A DNA stretch of 64,000 nucleotides, from contig CAWGMT010000006.1 of assembly GCA_963823675.1 (NCBI GenBank), forward strand, positions 341,667 to 405,666. The letters run 5' to 3'. The notes beneath the pieces were generated by a model. The model was given only the letters and a program-made list of their open reading frames with translations, was not told the DNA's origin and did not search any database. Made by a program: the position numbers and the translations under genes. Positions 1-10,800 of this stretch are shown here, piece after piece (position 1 is the first letter of the stretch; every line of letters starts with the position of its first letter). The DNA is from CAWGMT01 sp963823675. Its GTDB lineage: Bacteria > Planctomycetota > Planctomycetia > Isosphaerales > Isosphaeraceae.

Positions 1-1
1 C

Positions 2-3000
2 GTTCAGGTCATGCTCAGCAACGGCGACGGCACATTCTCCGACCCTGCGGTCGTCAACCTCGTTCGTCGCGAGACACCCGTGGTCGCCGATCTCAACGGC
101 GACGGCGCTGCCGATGTCTCGGTGGTAGACGCCGCCGGCGACATCCTCTACCGCGCCGGGATACCGGGCGAGCCCGGCATCTTCGCGCCCCCCGTCACCG
201 TCAACCCGGGCGACCCTTCGCGCGACATCGCCTTCGTCGACACCCAGTATGGTCCCGCGCTCGCCAGCGTCGACTCCAGCGACAACGCGATCTCGTTTTT
301 CTCGCTGCGATCGACCGGCTTTGTCCTGGTCGGCAAGCTCCCGACCGGTTCCGAGCCGGCCGAGATCGTGGCCGCCGACCTGGACGGCAACGGCGTGACC
401 GATCTCGTCGTCCGCGACGCCGGCGACGGGACGATTGCCGTCTATCCGGGCAATGGGCATGGCTGGTTCCTCGCGCCGGCCGATTTATCGGTGGGCCTCG
501 GCGCATCCGACATACAGGTCGCCGATCTGCAGCAAAACGGTCTGCTCGACATCGTCTATACCGATAGACTATCCGGCGAGGTCGGCGTCCTGGAAAACCT
601 CGGTGGCTTGGCGTTCGCGCCGCCGGTGATCTACCAGGCCGGCCGCGGGCCTTACGACGCCACCGGGACGGCCGATCCATCCGCTGTGACGAGCCTGGAA
701 GACACCGACGGCGTGACCGTCGGGACATTCACCTCAGGTGGGCTCCCATCGATCGTCGCGCTTGATCCGGGCTCAAACACCTTCGGCGTCTTGACGGGAT
801 TGGGCGGTGACCGCTTCGCCAACGCGTCGGTCTTTCCGACCAGCGGCAGCGGACTGGTGGTTCGTGCGATCAACCTCGGCAACGGCGTGACGGGCCTGGC
901 GATCCTCACCCCAGACGGGCTCTACATCGAGCCCAGCGACGGCTTCGGAGGGTTCCTGCCGGCGGTGAAGATCGACGTCGGGTTCGAGCCGAACGGCCTG
1001 ACGGTCGCAAACCTCAATGGCTCGGGCGCCTCCGATTTGCTTGTCAGCAACCCGCTTGGCGATGTCCAGGTTCTGCTGGCTAACGGCAGCGGCACGTTTC
1101 AGCCCCCCCAGAACATCGATCAGCAGGTGGCGATGACGGCCTACGGGCCCAATCTGATCACGCCGGAGGCATTCATTTACTCGGATAAGCTTACCGATCA
1201 GGTTGTCGTCCAATCCGCCTCCGGCGTCAAGACGGTCCTGGGCGACGCGCAGTCCGGGTTGGTCTCGCCGGGAGCCATTGCGCTGGCCGACCTCAACAAC
1301 AACGGGATCGACGACCTGATTGTCGCCAATAGCGGCAGCAACAACGTCCTGGTCTACCCCGGCCTGGGCAATGGCGCTTTCGCCACCGAGTCGCTCAACG
1401 ATGGTCACGGCTTCTACACGGGCACAAACCCGGTAGGAATCACCGTTGCCGATGTTAACGGCGATGGCCGGCTCGACCTGATCGTCGCCGATGAGGGATC
1501 CAACGACGTTTCCATCCTGCTGAACGAGCAAGTTGGCAACAGCTTCACTTTCGTGCCGGGCCCCCGGCTCCAGGCCGGCATCGGGCCGGTTGCGACGGTG
1601 GTTGCCGACGTCTACGGCAACGGCGTGCCCGATCTCGTCGTCGCCAACAGCGGCTCGAACAACGTGATGGTGCTCCCAGGAATCGGCAACGGCTTCTTCA
1701 ACGACCAGAACCCGACGGTCTACCCGGTGGGGACCAATCCGACCTCTGTCTTCGTTGGCAACTTCACCGGCGGACAGGATCAAGAGATTGCGACGGTGAA
1801 CTCGCAGTCCAACACTGTGTCGTTGGTCTCGAACCTCGGCTCCGCGTCGCCCGTGACGCAGTCGGTTTCCAGCGGAGGCACCGATCCGGCGGCGGCCTTC
1901 GTGGTCCCGGGATCCGGTGCGGCCAGCCTGGTGGTCGCCAACAGCGGCAACGGCAGCATTTCGCTCTTCGAGGGTGGCGAAAATGGGCTCTCGCTCAATT
2001 CGGTCCTGTCAACGGCGGGCCTTCCCAATCCCTCCGCCCTGGCGCTGGCCAGCTTCAGCGACAGCGGCCTGGAATTCTGGGCGACCAACGACGGCGAGCA
2101 ATCCGCCTCCCTCGTCGGTTTTCAGCTCCAGGAAAGTACCGCCGAGACCTCAGCCGCCGTGTCCACCTCGGCCACGCTCCTCTCGCTCAACGAGTCGTCG
2201 CTGGCGCTGGTCGGCACGCTCTTGACCGTCACGCTCGACTTGCAGTCCGAGACCGTCGAGTCGTCGGAGGGCGCAGCCGCGCTGGTCGCGGCGACGTCCG
2301 GCTCGTCGGGTCAGAGCTTGATCGGCATGTTCCGCCTCTCGGAGGAGGGGTTCGAAGAGCTCGCCGAAATCGCCGCTGCTCCGGGAGCGCATTCGCCGGC
2401 CGCGGCGGCCTGGGCCCGGTACGTGTCCGGCCTGGATCAAGCGATCGAGCGGGTTGGCCGCGAGGCGGACGAACAACTCTTCCAGGAGCAATCGCCGGCG
2501 AAGTCCGTGGCACCCGGCACGAGCCTGTTCCAAGAGGACGACGCAGCCGGGCAAGCCGGCACGGCCACATTCGTGGAAGAGGCCGCCCTCGAGGCCGGCC
2601 GCCGATTGGAGGCCCAGCGCGATCGTCTGGAGGCCATCGACAACTCGCTCGGCGCCTGGACCAAGGAAAGCCCCAGCGCGCTGCGATCGCTCCTGCACAT
2701 TGCACCCGCCAAGGCCGTCACCAGATCGCTCACTCCGCTCGCTCAGAATGCCCCGCGTGAGACCTTCGGCTCGACGGCGCTCTTGTCTCGGCTGGTCGAA
2801 TTCGACGATCGCCGCGTGGTCTGCCTCGCGGAAAACGACGATCGTTCGCAACAGCAGGAGATCCGTGCTTCGAGGATGGTCACCCTCGCGGCGTTCTCGG
2901 CGACGGCACTCCTGGCCAGGGAAAGCCTGTTGCGCCGATCGATCTTCCTGGCCGCCGGAGCCTCCTCGCCCGACGAAAAAGCGGGTTGGCAGGGTCTCTT

Positions 3001-4033
3001 CCGGCATCGCGACAACCCGGTAAACCGCGCGCGCGACCGCTGCGCAAACGGAGATGACTTCCCTCGGAGCCCTGAACAACATCGTCGATCGCTCGAGAGC
3101 CGTGCGCGGCGGATCGACGGCCTGGGAAACGCCATGATGAACCCGCGCGATCCGCAGGAAAATCCGGGAATACGCCCGCGAGCCGTGACGATGCTCGAGT
3201 CGGTCGAGGACCTGCGCGCCCTCGTCCAGCAAAGGCGCCAGACCGCCAAGGAGGCGATACCGGTCGCTCCCGGGCCTGCGCCGGCTCAGGCGCAGGTTGC
3301 CAGCCCAGCCGCCGCGCTCGATGACACCCAGCGGTTTCATCCGTTGCAACGACCGGGCACTGCGATCCTGGTCGTGCTCGACGACGGCGACGATGACGGC
3401 GAAGTCATCCGGATCCGGCGCGAGTCGTTCACGATCGGCCGCGTCCAGGGCGACCTGGTCCTACCGCACGACGGCAATATCTCCGGCAGACACGCCGAGA
3501 TCGTGCGACGCCTCGAGGGAGGCCGCTGGCAGTGGTACTTGCGCGACCTTCAGAGCACAAACGGCACCTTCGTGCGCGTCGCCGGCGGAATCCTTCGTAA
3601 CGGCCAGGAGCTCCTGATCGGCGGACAATGTTTTCGCTTCGAATCGGCGAACGTCAACGAGGTGACTGAAACGGCAGCCGCGCCGGGCACCGTGGCGGCC
3701 ACTCGCAAGTTTGTCGGCGGCTCGGTCGCCCAGGTCGCCGCGCAGATGAATCCCACGCTCGTTGCGCTCACGCCCGAGGGCGGTGAAAAACCGTACCCGC
3801 TCGATCGCCCGGATCAATGGATCGGCCGCGATCGGGCCCAGTGTTCAATCGTGCTGGAAGACCCGCTCGTCAGTCCGCGCCATGCCCGGATCTACCGCGA
3901 TCCCAAGGGCAAATGGATGATCCAGAACAATCGATCGACCAACGGGCTGTGGATGAGGATCACCGAGGTCAGTCTGGATAAGGGCGGACAATTTCAGTGC
4001 GGTGAGCAGAGGTTCCTGATCAGGACAACATGA
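2..4033 (+). CDS. FG-GAP/VCBS repeat protein continuing into two C-terminal FHA domains (5' partial)
   Basis: The frame is open to the left edge and the codons before the first ATG (position 11) read VQV, which continues an FG-GAP repeat, so the 5' end lies outside the window. The first ~700 residues carry at least seven calcium-binding FG-GAP motifs (VVADLNGDGAADVSVVD, TVADVNGDGRLDLIVAD, VVADVYGNGVPDLVVAN), which fold as a beta-propeller in surface or secreted proteins. The last ~200 residues hold two FHA phosphothreonine-binding domains: GR...SGRHAEI...STNGTF near residues 1140-1215 and GRD...SPRHARI...RSTNG near 1270-1340. FHA domains are cytoplasmic, so the pairing is odd. An ATG at 3191 (MLESVEDLRALVQQ) would make a normal 280-residue FHA protein, and residues ~930-1050 look like out-of-frame sequence. 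I infer two genes merged by a frameshift or lost stop, although a true fusion cannot be excluded. Confidence 0.8.
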   Translation, partial: VQVMLSNGDGTFSDPAVVNLVRRETPVVADLNGDGAADVSVVDAAGDILYRAGIPGEPGIFAPPVTVNPGDPSRDIAFVDTQYGPALASVDSSDNAISFFSLRSTGFVLVGKLPTGSEPAEIVAADLDGNGVTDLVVRDAGDGTIAVYPGNGHGWFLAPADLSVGLGASDIQVADLQQNGLLDIVYTDRLSGEVGVLENLGGLAFAPPVIYQAGRGPYDATGTADPSAVTSLEDTDGVTVGTFTSGGLPSIVALDPGSNTFGVLTGLGGDRFANASVFPTSGSGLVVRAINLGNGVTGLAILTPDGLYIEPSDGFGGFLPAVKIDVGFEPNGLTVANLNGSGASDLLVSNPLGDVQVLLANGSGTFQPPQNIDQQVAMTAYGPNLITPEAFIYSDKLTDQVVVQSASGVKTVLGDAQSGLVSPGAIALADLNNNGIDDLIVANSGSNNVLVYPGLGNGAFATESLNDGHGFYTGTNPVGITVADVNGDGRLDLIVADEGSNDVSILLNEQVGNSFTFVPGPRLQAGIGPVATVVADVYGNGVPDLVVANSGSNNVMVLPGIGNGFFNDQNPTVYPVGTNPTSVFVGNFTGGQDQEIATVNSQSNTVSLVSNLGSASPVTQSVSSGGTDPAAAFVVPGSGAASLVVANSGNGSISLFEGGENGLSLNSVLSTAGLPNPSALALASFSDSGLEFWATNDGEQSASLVGFQLQESTAETSAAVSTSATLLSLNESSLALVGTLLTVTLDLQSETVESSEGAAALVAATSGSSGQSLIGMFRLSEEGFEELAEIAAAPGAHSPAAAAWARYVSGLDQAIERVGREADEQLFQEQSPAKSVAPGTSLFQEDDAAGQAGTATFVEEAALEAGRRLEAQRDRLEAIDNSLGAWTKESPSALRSLLHIAPAKAVTRSLTPLAQNAPRETFGSTALLSRLVEFDDRRVVCLAENDDRSQQQEIRASRMVTLAAFSATALLARESLLRRSIFLAAGASSPDEKAGWQGLFRHRDNPVNRARDRCANGDDFPRSPEQHRRSLESRARRIDGLGNAMMNPRDPQENPGIRPRAVTMLESVEDLRALVQQRRQTAKEAIPVAPGPAPAQAQVASPAAALDDTQRFHPLQRPGTAILVVLDDGDDDGEVIRIRRESFTIGRVQGDLVLPHDGNISGRHAEIVRRLEGGRWQWYLRDLQSTNGTFVRVAGGILRNGQELLIGGQCFRFESANVNEVTETAAAPGTVAATRKFVGGSVAQVAAQMNPTLVALTPEGGEKPYPLDRPDQWIGRDRAQCSIVLEDPLVSPRHARIYRDPKGKWMIQNNRSTNGLWMRITEVSLDKGGQFQCGEQRFLIRTT

Positions 4034-4045
4034 CCCGGCATGCGG

Positions 4046-6801
4046 TCAGTGCAGCCGGATATTGGCGAGATGGAGCTCGACGTTCCCGAACGAGAACGCA
4101 ACTCTGACGGTGATTCGACGGGGTATTTCCAGGCGATTGACCAGGGTCCCGTTGAGCAGGACCTGGATCGAATGGTCCTCGTGCTTGATTTCTATCGCGT
4201 TCCATACGCCATTCTGATACGCGGCCCTGGCGACCGCAACCTGCGTCGCGACCTGGCCCCGATGCCCCGCTTTGCTGGTCTCGACCTTGCCCGCTCCTGG
4301 CGCATTCAGGGCGACCGCGATCACGCCGCATGCATTCATATTCTGCACGTCGAGAGGCTTGTCCAGGAATAGCTCGACGACGGCGTGGACATTCCGCGCT
4401 TTGGGCAGCGGCCTGCCACCGGCGGAAGCAATCATATAATCGAACTTCAATGACGTGAGCTGGTAGAGCTTTGCCGTCCTCAAGATTCCGACGGTCCCGG
4501 CTTTCGAGACCAGCGCGTCCGCCTCGCGGCTCGCGACGGCCTGAGGATTGCAATTGAAGTATTCGGTCGTCCCTTTCGGGATTCCCTTTCTTGCCGGAAG
4601 CGTGCGCCGGATGGACGCCTCCCAGCCCTCATAGCTCTGGCCGTTATAAATGAGCTTGAAACCCGGTTCGAGCTCCCGGACCGGGGTTGCGGCGGTCCCA
4701 CCTTCAGGAACGAAGCCCGGTTGCGGCGTTCGCATCGCCTTCTTTGAGACGCCGCCTCGGCGCGTGTTCGCGGCAAGCTCGCCGCTGCTCGCGGCCGCGA
4801 GCCGAGCGGCCTGTTCCTGGCGGAACGCCTCCAGAAGGTTGGCCGCGTATGCGTCCCTCAGCTCGGGTGTTCCAATCACGCCGACCAGGTCTTTGACGCC
4901 CTCGTCCACGTGCTGCTTGAGCTCGGCGTCGCCCTGGGCTTTGGCCCGAGTACGGGCCTCAGCTTTCGAGAGTGCATGGTCCAGGTCCGCCATCAGCGAA
5001 CGGGCGTTGTCCTTCTTCGACGCCGCCGGCTCGGCGACATAGCGGGCGAGTGTGGTCCGCGCCTCGTCAAACCGCCCCTCGCGGATCGCGCGCCAGGCGG
5101 CGTCGATCAGCCCTTCCGGATCGGTCCCCGCCGCGCCATTCGGCGTGGCCGGGCCAGCCGCCTTGGCGATGCCCGGCCCCTCCGGCGCCGCCGGCCCGCC
5201 CTTGCCCGGTCCACCGGCCATCCAGCTCCGCACGCCCAGGAACGCGCCCAGACTCGCGACGACGGCCACTGAGGCGCCGGCAACGATTTTCCAGGTCGCC
5301 GATGGCGGGTGGGCGTTCTGCGCCACAGTGTCTGGGGGCTTCGCTGGCCTCGGCTCCGCCGGGCGCGGACCGCTGGGTGCGATCGCCGCCTTGATCTCCG
5401 GCGATTTGTCGCTGGCCGAGCGCAGATAGTCGGTAAGGGCGGTGGCCAGATCCCCCATCGAGGCATACCTCGCGTCGCGACCGGGCGCCATCGCCTTCAG
5501 ACAGATCGCCTCCAGCCTGGGGTCGAGATCGGCACGCAACGACGAGGGAGCGGCCGGATTGCCGCGGACGACCTGCCCGGGCGCCTCGAACGGGAGCCGG
5601 CCCGTCAGTAGCTCATACATGATGACGCCAAGCGCGTAGATGTCGCACCCCGGCCCGAGCGCGTCGGGCTCGCCGCAGAGCTGCTCGGGCGTCATGTACT
5701 GCCAGGTGCCGATCACGAGTCCGCTCTGGGTAAGCCTCGCCGTGCCAGGCTCGATCCGCCGCGCCAGGCCGAAATCGACGATCACCGGCTCGAGCGCGCG
5801 ATCCGCTTCGCGCAGCATGATGTTGGAAGGCTTCAGGTCCCGGTGGATCACGTTCTTGGCGTGAGCCGTCTTGAGCGCGCGGGCCAGCTTGGTCATGCAG
5901 AGCGCGACGAATCGCTGCGACACTTCCTTCTGCCGGGTCACGTAACCTTCCAGGCTTTGACCTTCGATGAATTCCATCGTCAGGAAGTTGGTCCCGTCGA
6001 TCGCCCCCACATCGTATACCTGGCACAGGTTCGTATGGCGCAGCGTGGCCGCGGCCCGCGCCTCTTGCTTGAAGCGCTCGAGCACTTCGGCTCCTTCCTC
6101 AGGCCCGAATTGCGGTACCTTGAGGGCCACGTGGCGATGGAGATCGGTGTCGTACGCCTTGTAGACGGACCCCATCCCGCCCTGGCCGAGCTGCTTCTCG
6201 ATGCGGTAGCGGCCGAACTGCTCGGGCAAAATCAACTGCGTCTCGGCAGGCTTTGGAGACGATGGCGGCACGGCCGATGGCCTGGGCGTGCTCTTGGCCG
6301 TCCGTGGAGCGGCCGCCGCCGGAGCAGGGGGGGCAGCAGAGACCGGCCGAGGCGTGCCGGGGGTCTGGGGGCGCATCTTCCGCGTCGAGCCAGCGGCGGC
6401 CGCGCCAGACTCCGAGACCAGGGCCCGCAGCTCCCCGGCCTGATTCGGGTAGGCTTGGGCGTAATCTTCCAGGTCAACGGCCGCGCCGGCCTTCGTCTTG
6501 GCCTTCATCTCGGCCCAGATCAAATCGGCGGCGACTCCGCTCTTGCCGCCCAGCTCGGGATAGGCCTCGAGATAGTTCACCAGCGCGACGTTGCGCCGCG
6601 CTGCCACTGTTGTTTCAGGTCGAGCTTGACGACCAGAGCGACCGCGAGTAGGCGCCAGGGAACTTCGGGCATTGAGCGAAGCTGCTTGATCGACTCGTCG
6701 AGCCAACCGTCGTTCCAGCTCCGCGCGCGCTCTGCGAGCCAGCCCTCCAGAGACCGGCGGTCTTGTTCCGAGAGGTCTGCAAGTCTCGTGATAGCGCCCA
6801 T
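4046..6801 (-). CDS. Ser/Thr protein kinase with one TM segment and DUF1080-like C-terminal domain, frameshifted near 6597
   Basis: Hanks-type kinase with glycine loop LGQGGMGSVYKAYD and lysine VALK (about residue 200), catalytic loop HRDLKPSN (about 317) and DFGLAR (about 340). A hydrophobic segment (VAGASVAVVASLGAFLGV, about 500-523) anchors it in the membrane. The C-terminal ~200 residues begin with GFKLIYNGQSYEGWEAS, the signature of DUF1080 (3-keto-disaccharide hydrolase/LamG-like fold), probably an outward-facing ligand-binding part. The family N-terminus (LSEQDRRSLEGWLAERARSW) lies in another frame from 6801; one base is missing or extra near 6595-6600, where QWQRG should run into NVALVNYLEAYPELG. 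I therefore start the gene at 6801 (MGAITRLADLSEQD) rather than at the in-frame 6838 start. It converges on the FHA gene with 12 bp between them. Confidence 0.87.
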
Positions 6802-7112
6802 TACTTCTCCTGCACGTCGAACCCGGTTGCCACCTCACGCGAGTCAGCCATTTTCGCGGAAGGATTGCGGCGAAACAAGGGTCGCTTTCATCTCATGAGA
6901 GCGAGCGCGCCGGTCGCAACGTATTCGAGCACAATTACCGCCGCCGTCCAGCAATCGCCGCATGCAAGCCGCGAATGCGCCGGCGGTGTGTAGCCTGGCG
7001 CATGCGCCCCCGGTCTTCGGTGTGGCCAACCGAAGTTCCGTATCCCGCATCGGATACGCTTGGCAGCGACGGAAAACCTTGATACAGTAGAAGCTAAAGG
7101 AGATGTATTATC

Positions 7113-7388
7113 ATGAATCTAATCGTCCCCAAAAAATGGGAGCCGTTCATCCGCTCCAAAATTCGGAGCGGCCATTATCGCTCGGAAAATGAGGTCATCG
7201 AGGAAGCCTTGCACCTGCTAAAACAGCGGGATTCGGAGCTCGCAGAGGAAAAAACGCGGATCGAAGCGCTCTTGATTGAAGGGTTGGACTCCGGACCTTC
7301 CACCCGGATGACTTCCCACGATTGGGATGAAATCGAGCGTGAAGGCCAACAGATCATCGCCGCCCGTAAGGCTCGCAAGGTCCGATGA
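7113..7388 (+). CDS. parD: ParD-like antitoxin
   Basis: A 91-residue protein with a ribbon-helix-helix N-terminus (RSGHYRSENEVIEEALHLL) and a charged, toxin-binding C-terminal half, as in ParD/CopG antitoxins. It should bind and neutralise the downstream ParE toxin and repress its own promoter. A strong ribosome binding site (AAAGGAGA) sits about 10 bases before the ATG. The stop overlaps the start of the toxin gene by four bases (ATGA), the usual coupling in type II toxin-antitoxin operons. The reading frame is intact, unlike many neighbours. Confidence 0.85.
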   Translation: MNLIVPKKWEPFIRSKIRSGHYRSENEVIEEALHLLKQRDSELAEEKTRIEALLIEGLDSGPSTRMTSHDWDEIEREGQQIIAARKARKVR

Positions 7389-7714
7389 GTGACCCTGTAA
7401 TTCTTAAGAAGCCGGCGGCAAGGGTCAACCTGGCCGGATGCTATGCGTATATCGGCGAACGCAACACTGATGCCGCCCGGCGGTTTCGTTTGGCTGCCGA
7501 AACGACATTTACCGCTTTGGCTCGCATGCCGGGGATAGGTGCACCGTATGAGCTCGCCAACCCTCGCCTTCGGGGACTTCGTAGCGCCCAGGTCAGGCGA
7601 TTTAGGAATTACCTGATCTTCTATTTGCCTGTTGCCGGTGGAATCGAGGTCATCCGGGTCTTGCATGCGGCGCGTAACATCAGAGCCATCTTGGAAAGGG
7701 AACGGGCAGATTAG
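7385..7714 (+). CDS. parE: ParE/RelE-superfamily toxin
   Basis: A 109-residue protein of the RelE/ParE fold: an N-terminal helix pair (ARVNLAGCYAYIGERNTDAARRF), then the conserved strand region LRSAQVRRFRNYLIFYLPV and C-terminal VIRVLHAARNIRAIL. The motif RxFRNYLIFY...I.VIRVLHAARN is typical of ParE toxins, which poison DNA gyrase, although some family members cleave mRNA. Translation is coupled to the antitoxin through a 4-bp overlap. The gene is intact and of normal length for the family. Confidence 0.87.
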   Translation: MSDPVILKKPAARVNLAGCYAYIGERNTDAARRFRLAAETTFTALARMPGIGAPYELANPRLRGLRSAQVRRFRNYLIFYLPVAGGIEVIRVLHAARNIRAILERERAD

Positions 7715-7800
7715 TCCTTCCCGGCTTGGGTTATGACGGCGACCGGTTTGGGCAGGCGCATGAAATCAGTAATGTCCCCTTTCCCCGTTCCAAACCACCG

Positions 7801-10800
7801 TCAACTGCCGGAGGTTTGTGCCAGCATCTGCCGGCGGGCGAGGTCCCGGAACGGGCCGGGCTCGTCGATCAGTTGGGCATACCGGCCGCTCTGGACGATC
7901 TTGCCGGCGCTCAAGACGTAGATGCGATCGGCGTCGATCACGGTGCTGAGCCGGTGGGCGATCGCCACCCGCGTGGTGCCGCTTAACCGGGAATGGATGC
8001 TGTGGCTGACGTGCGCCTGGGTCCGGTTGTCCAGGGCGCTTGTGGCCTCGTCAAACAAGAGAATCTTAGGCCGGCCGGCCAGGGCGCGGGCGATGATCAA
8101 TCGCTGGCGCTGGCCGCTCGATAAGCCGCTGCCTCCCTCGGTCACGACCGTATGAATGCCCATCGGCATCTCCTCGATGTCTTCGGACAACCCGGCGAGC
8201 TCGGCGGCTTCCCAGGCGTCGTCCCGCGTCAAGTGCGTGGAGAGCCCGACGATGTTGGAATAGATGTCGCCCGGGCGCAGCCGCGCGTCCTGGAGGACGA
8301 CGCCGATCTGACGGCGGACCTCCTGGATGTCGAGCGTTTGGAGCTCCCGGCCGTCGTAGGAGACGGACCCTTCGGTCGGGGTCTCGAAGCCGAGCAAGAG
8401 CCGCAGCAGGGTCGACTTGCCGGAACCCGACGGGCCCACGATGGCCACGAACTCTCCGGGCCGGACTTGAAAGTTCACCGAATCGAGGATCAAGGGGCCG
8501 TCAGGGGTGTAGCGGAACGAGACATTGTCGAGCTTGAGGGCGCCTGCCAGCCGGATCACCTCGCCGCAGACCTCGTTGACCTCCGGGGTGGCGGCGAGGA
8601 TCGGGGCGAATCGCTCGCATTCCCTCAAGCCGTCGATCATGGAGACGACCCCCTTGCTGATGCCGGCCGCGGCGGCGACTCCCAGCATCAGCGAGGAATT
8701 GAAGGCAAGGAATTCGCCGACGCTCCGGAACGCCGAGCCGGCGACCGCGGAGGCCAGCGTGGCCATCAGAATGGCTACCGGCCAGACGTCGCCGAAGAGC
8801 ACCAGTCTGCCCCAGATCGTCTGCAAGCGGAGGCTCTGCCGGAGCTGCTCTTGATAGCGCATCGCCCAGCGCGCAAAGGCCCGTGGCTCGGCTCCGGCGA
8901 CGCGCAGCCGCGCGATCCCTCCCAGCAGCAAGAACAGCAGGCCGGCGATTTCGCCCCGCAGCTTGGAAATCCCGCGCTGGCAGTTCCAGAGCGGCCGCAG
9001 GGCAATGGCGGTCGCCAGGGGGAAGACGGTCAGAAGCGCCGTGGCCACCAGCCCGAGCCGCCAGTTCAGGATCAAGAGGGCGACCACGTTGAAGAGCCCG
9101 AAGATGGACGCCAGCATCGATGCCATGGTGGTGCCGGCCAGCAAGGGAATCAACCGGACCGGCCCGAGGGCCCGGGTTGCAAGGTCGCCGGCCTCGTACT
9201 CAGCGAAGAATCGTACCGGGAGAGAGAGCAGCCGGTCCCAGAATGCGGGCAGCAGGCTCGACTCGAGCTTGCCGCGGAGTCGGGCCAGCGCCACGGTCTG
9301 GATCGCCTGGAACGAGGCGATGGCCAGCGCCACGGCGAGGAGGAACGCGCAGAGCAGCGCGAGCTGCCCGCGGTCCGCCCGCGGAATCGCGTCGTCGATT
9401 GTGTGTGCGATCACGATCGGGACGACCAGGCCGAGCAGGCCGCAGATCAAGCCCATGCCGGCCAGCGTCCAGAGCTCGCCCCGGCAGAAGGGCAGGGCGA
9501 AACGGACGAACCCGCCCAAGGTCGGGCGCTGGGAAGACAGTGTCCGGTAAAAGACGACGGCGGAGGTTTGCAGCGTGCGGGCGAGCTCGGCGTCAACAGG
9601 GACTCGGGTGTTGTGGGCGGGGTCGAAGAGGAAGAACCGGCGGGATGAATCGGGGATAAGGGCGACGGGCCGGCCGTCCTCGGCCCGATAGCCGAGCATC
9701 GGGGCGCCTTCCCGCGCCCACCACCGCCCCGTCAGCTTGACGCGCCGCGTCCGAAAGCCCGAGGCACGCGCGATGGTGCGCAGCGGGTCCGTCGCACCGT
9801 CGAGGCGCGGGGACGCAACCTCGATCCCCTGCGTCGCACCCACCGCCCGGCACGCCGCGGTGAGAAGGTCGCCCGCATTCGAGGTCACCACTGCGGCGAG
9901 GGGCGGGACAGCCTCGCCTCGCGCAGCGGGGCCCTGTGAGCAAAGCCTGGCCAGGGCAGTCGAGACCATGGCGAGGTCGCGGCGGCCGGCGTTTTCTCGC
10001 CGCGCGTCAGCCTGGGCCGTCTCGATCGCCCGCGCCGCGGCAATCCCGTCGAGCACGACCTGGTGGAACCGCTTCAGGCCCTCCCAGGGGTCGCCCTTCT
10101 CGATCAAGGTTTCGGTGTCCCACGGCTTGACGGCGTCGGATTGGTTGTAGCTGATCCACGCGTGCGGCGAAAGCGGGAACCGCGACCCGCGGGGACAGGC
10201 GGGAACTGACACCCGGTCGAGGAAGCGAATTCCCGCAGGCCCCGGCTTGACCCAAAGAACCTCGCGGCGAGCGGTCAGGAACCGGCCCTCGGGCGCTTGC
10301 TGCGGTTCGTCCCGCTCGAGCAGCGTCACGGACGCGGGGAGCTCGCCGCTCGAAATCGCGCGGCTGATGCGGTCGATCCAGTCGTCGACCAGAGCGGCCA
10401 CTTCGGGACGCCACTCCGAATCCAGACTCAAACGAAGCAAATCGGTTTTCGGCACCTTGAGCAACCGGGCCGGGCCGACGCCTACTGCCAGCAGCTCGCC
10501 TTGCTCGCCGCCGCGGATCCCTTCCAGGCCGAACATCGAGCCCCCCTCCTCGACGCGGCAGAGGTGGTGTCGGCGCCCGCCGTCGTGGCCCGAGTGCGGA
10601 CCGAGGTAAAAGACGTCGATCTGCCCGGACGTGACCCGCCAGACCGCCCCGGGGTCGTCGAGGGCCAGTGGCTGGTTGCCGGCGGCCGTGACCACCTCGC
10701 CAGCCAGGGCCAGCGCCTCGGCCAGGTCGGCGGGCCGGTCGGCCTCGATCGTCTCAATCTCGACCGCCATGGCCGTGGCGTGGAAGCGGGCCGGCTCGAC

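Noticed and set aside
2150..3349. Minus-strand 399-codon frame opposite the FG-GAP/FHA gene
   Set aside because: No conserved motif and a shadow-like Arg/Gly/Leu composition.
8152..9648. Long plus-strand open frame (498 codons) opposite the ABC exporter
   Set aside because: Composition (Glu/Gly/Arg/Gln-rich, no motifs) is that of an antisense shadow in GC-rich DNA; the minus strand encodes clear ABC transporter motifs over the same bases.
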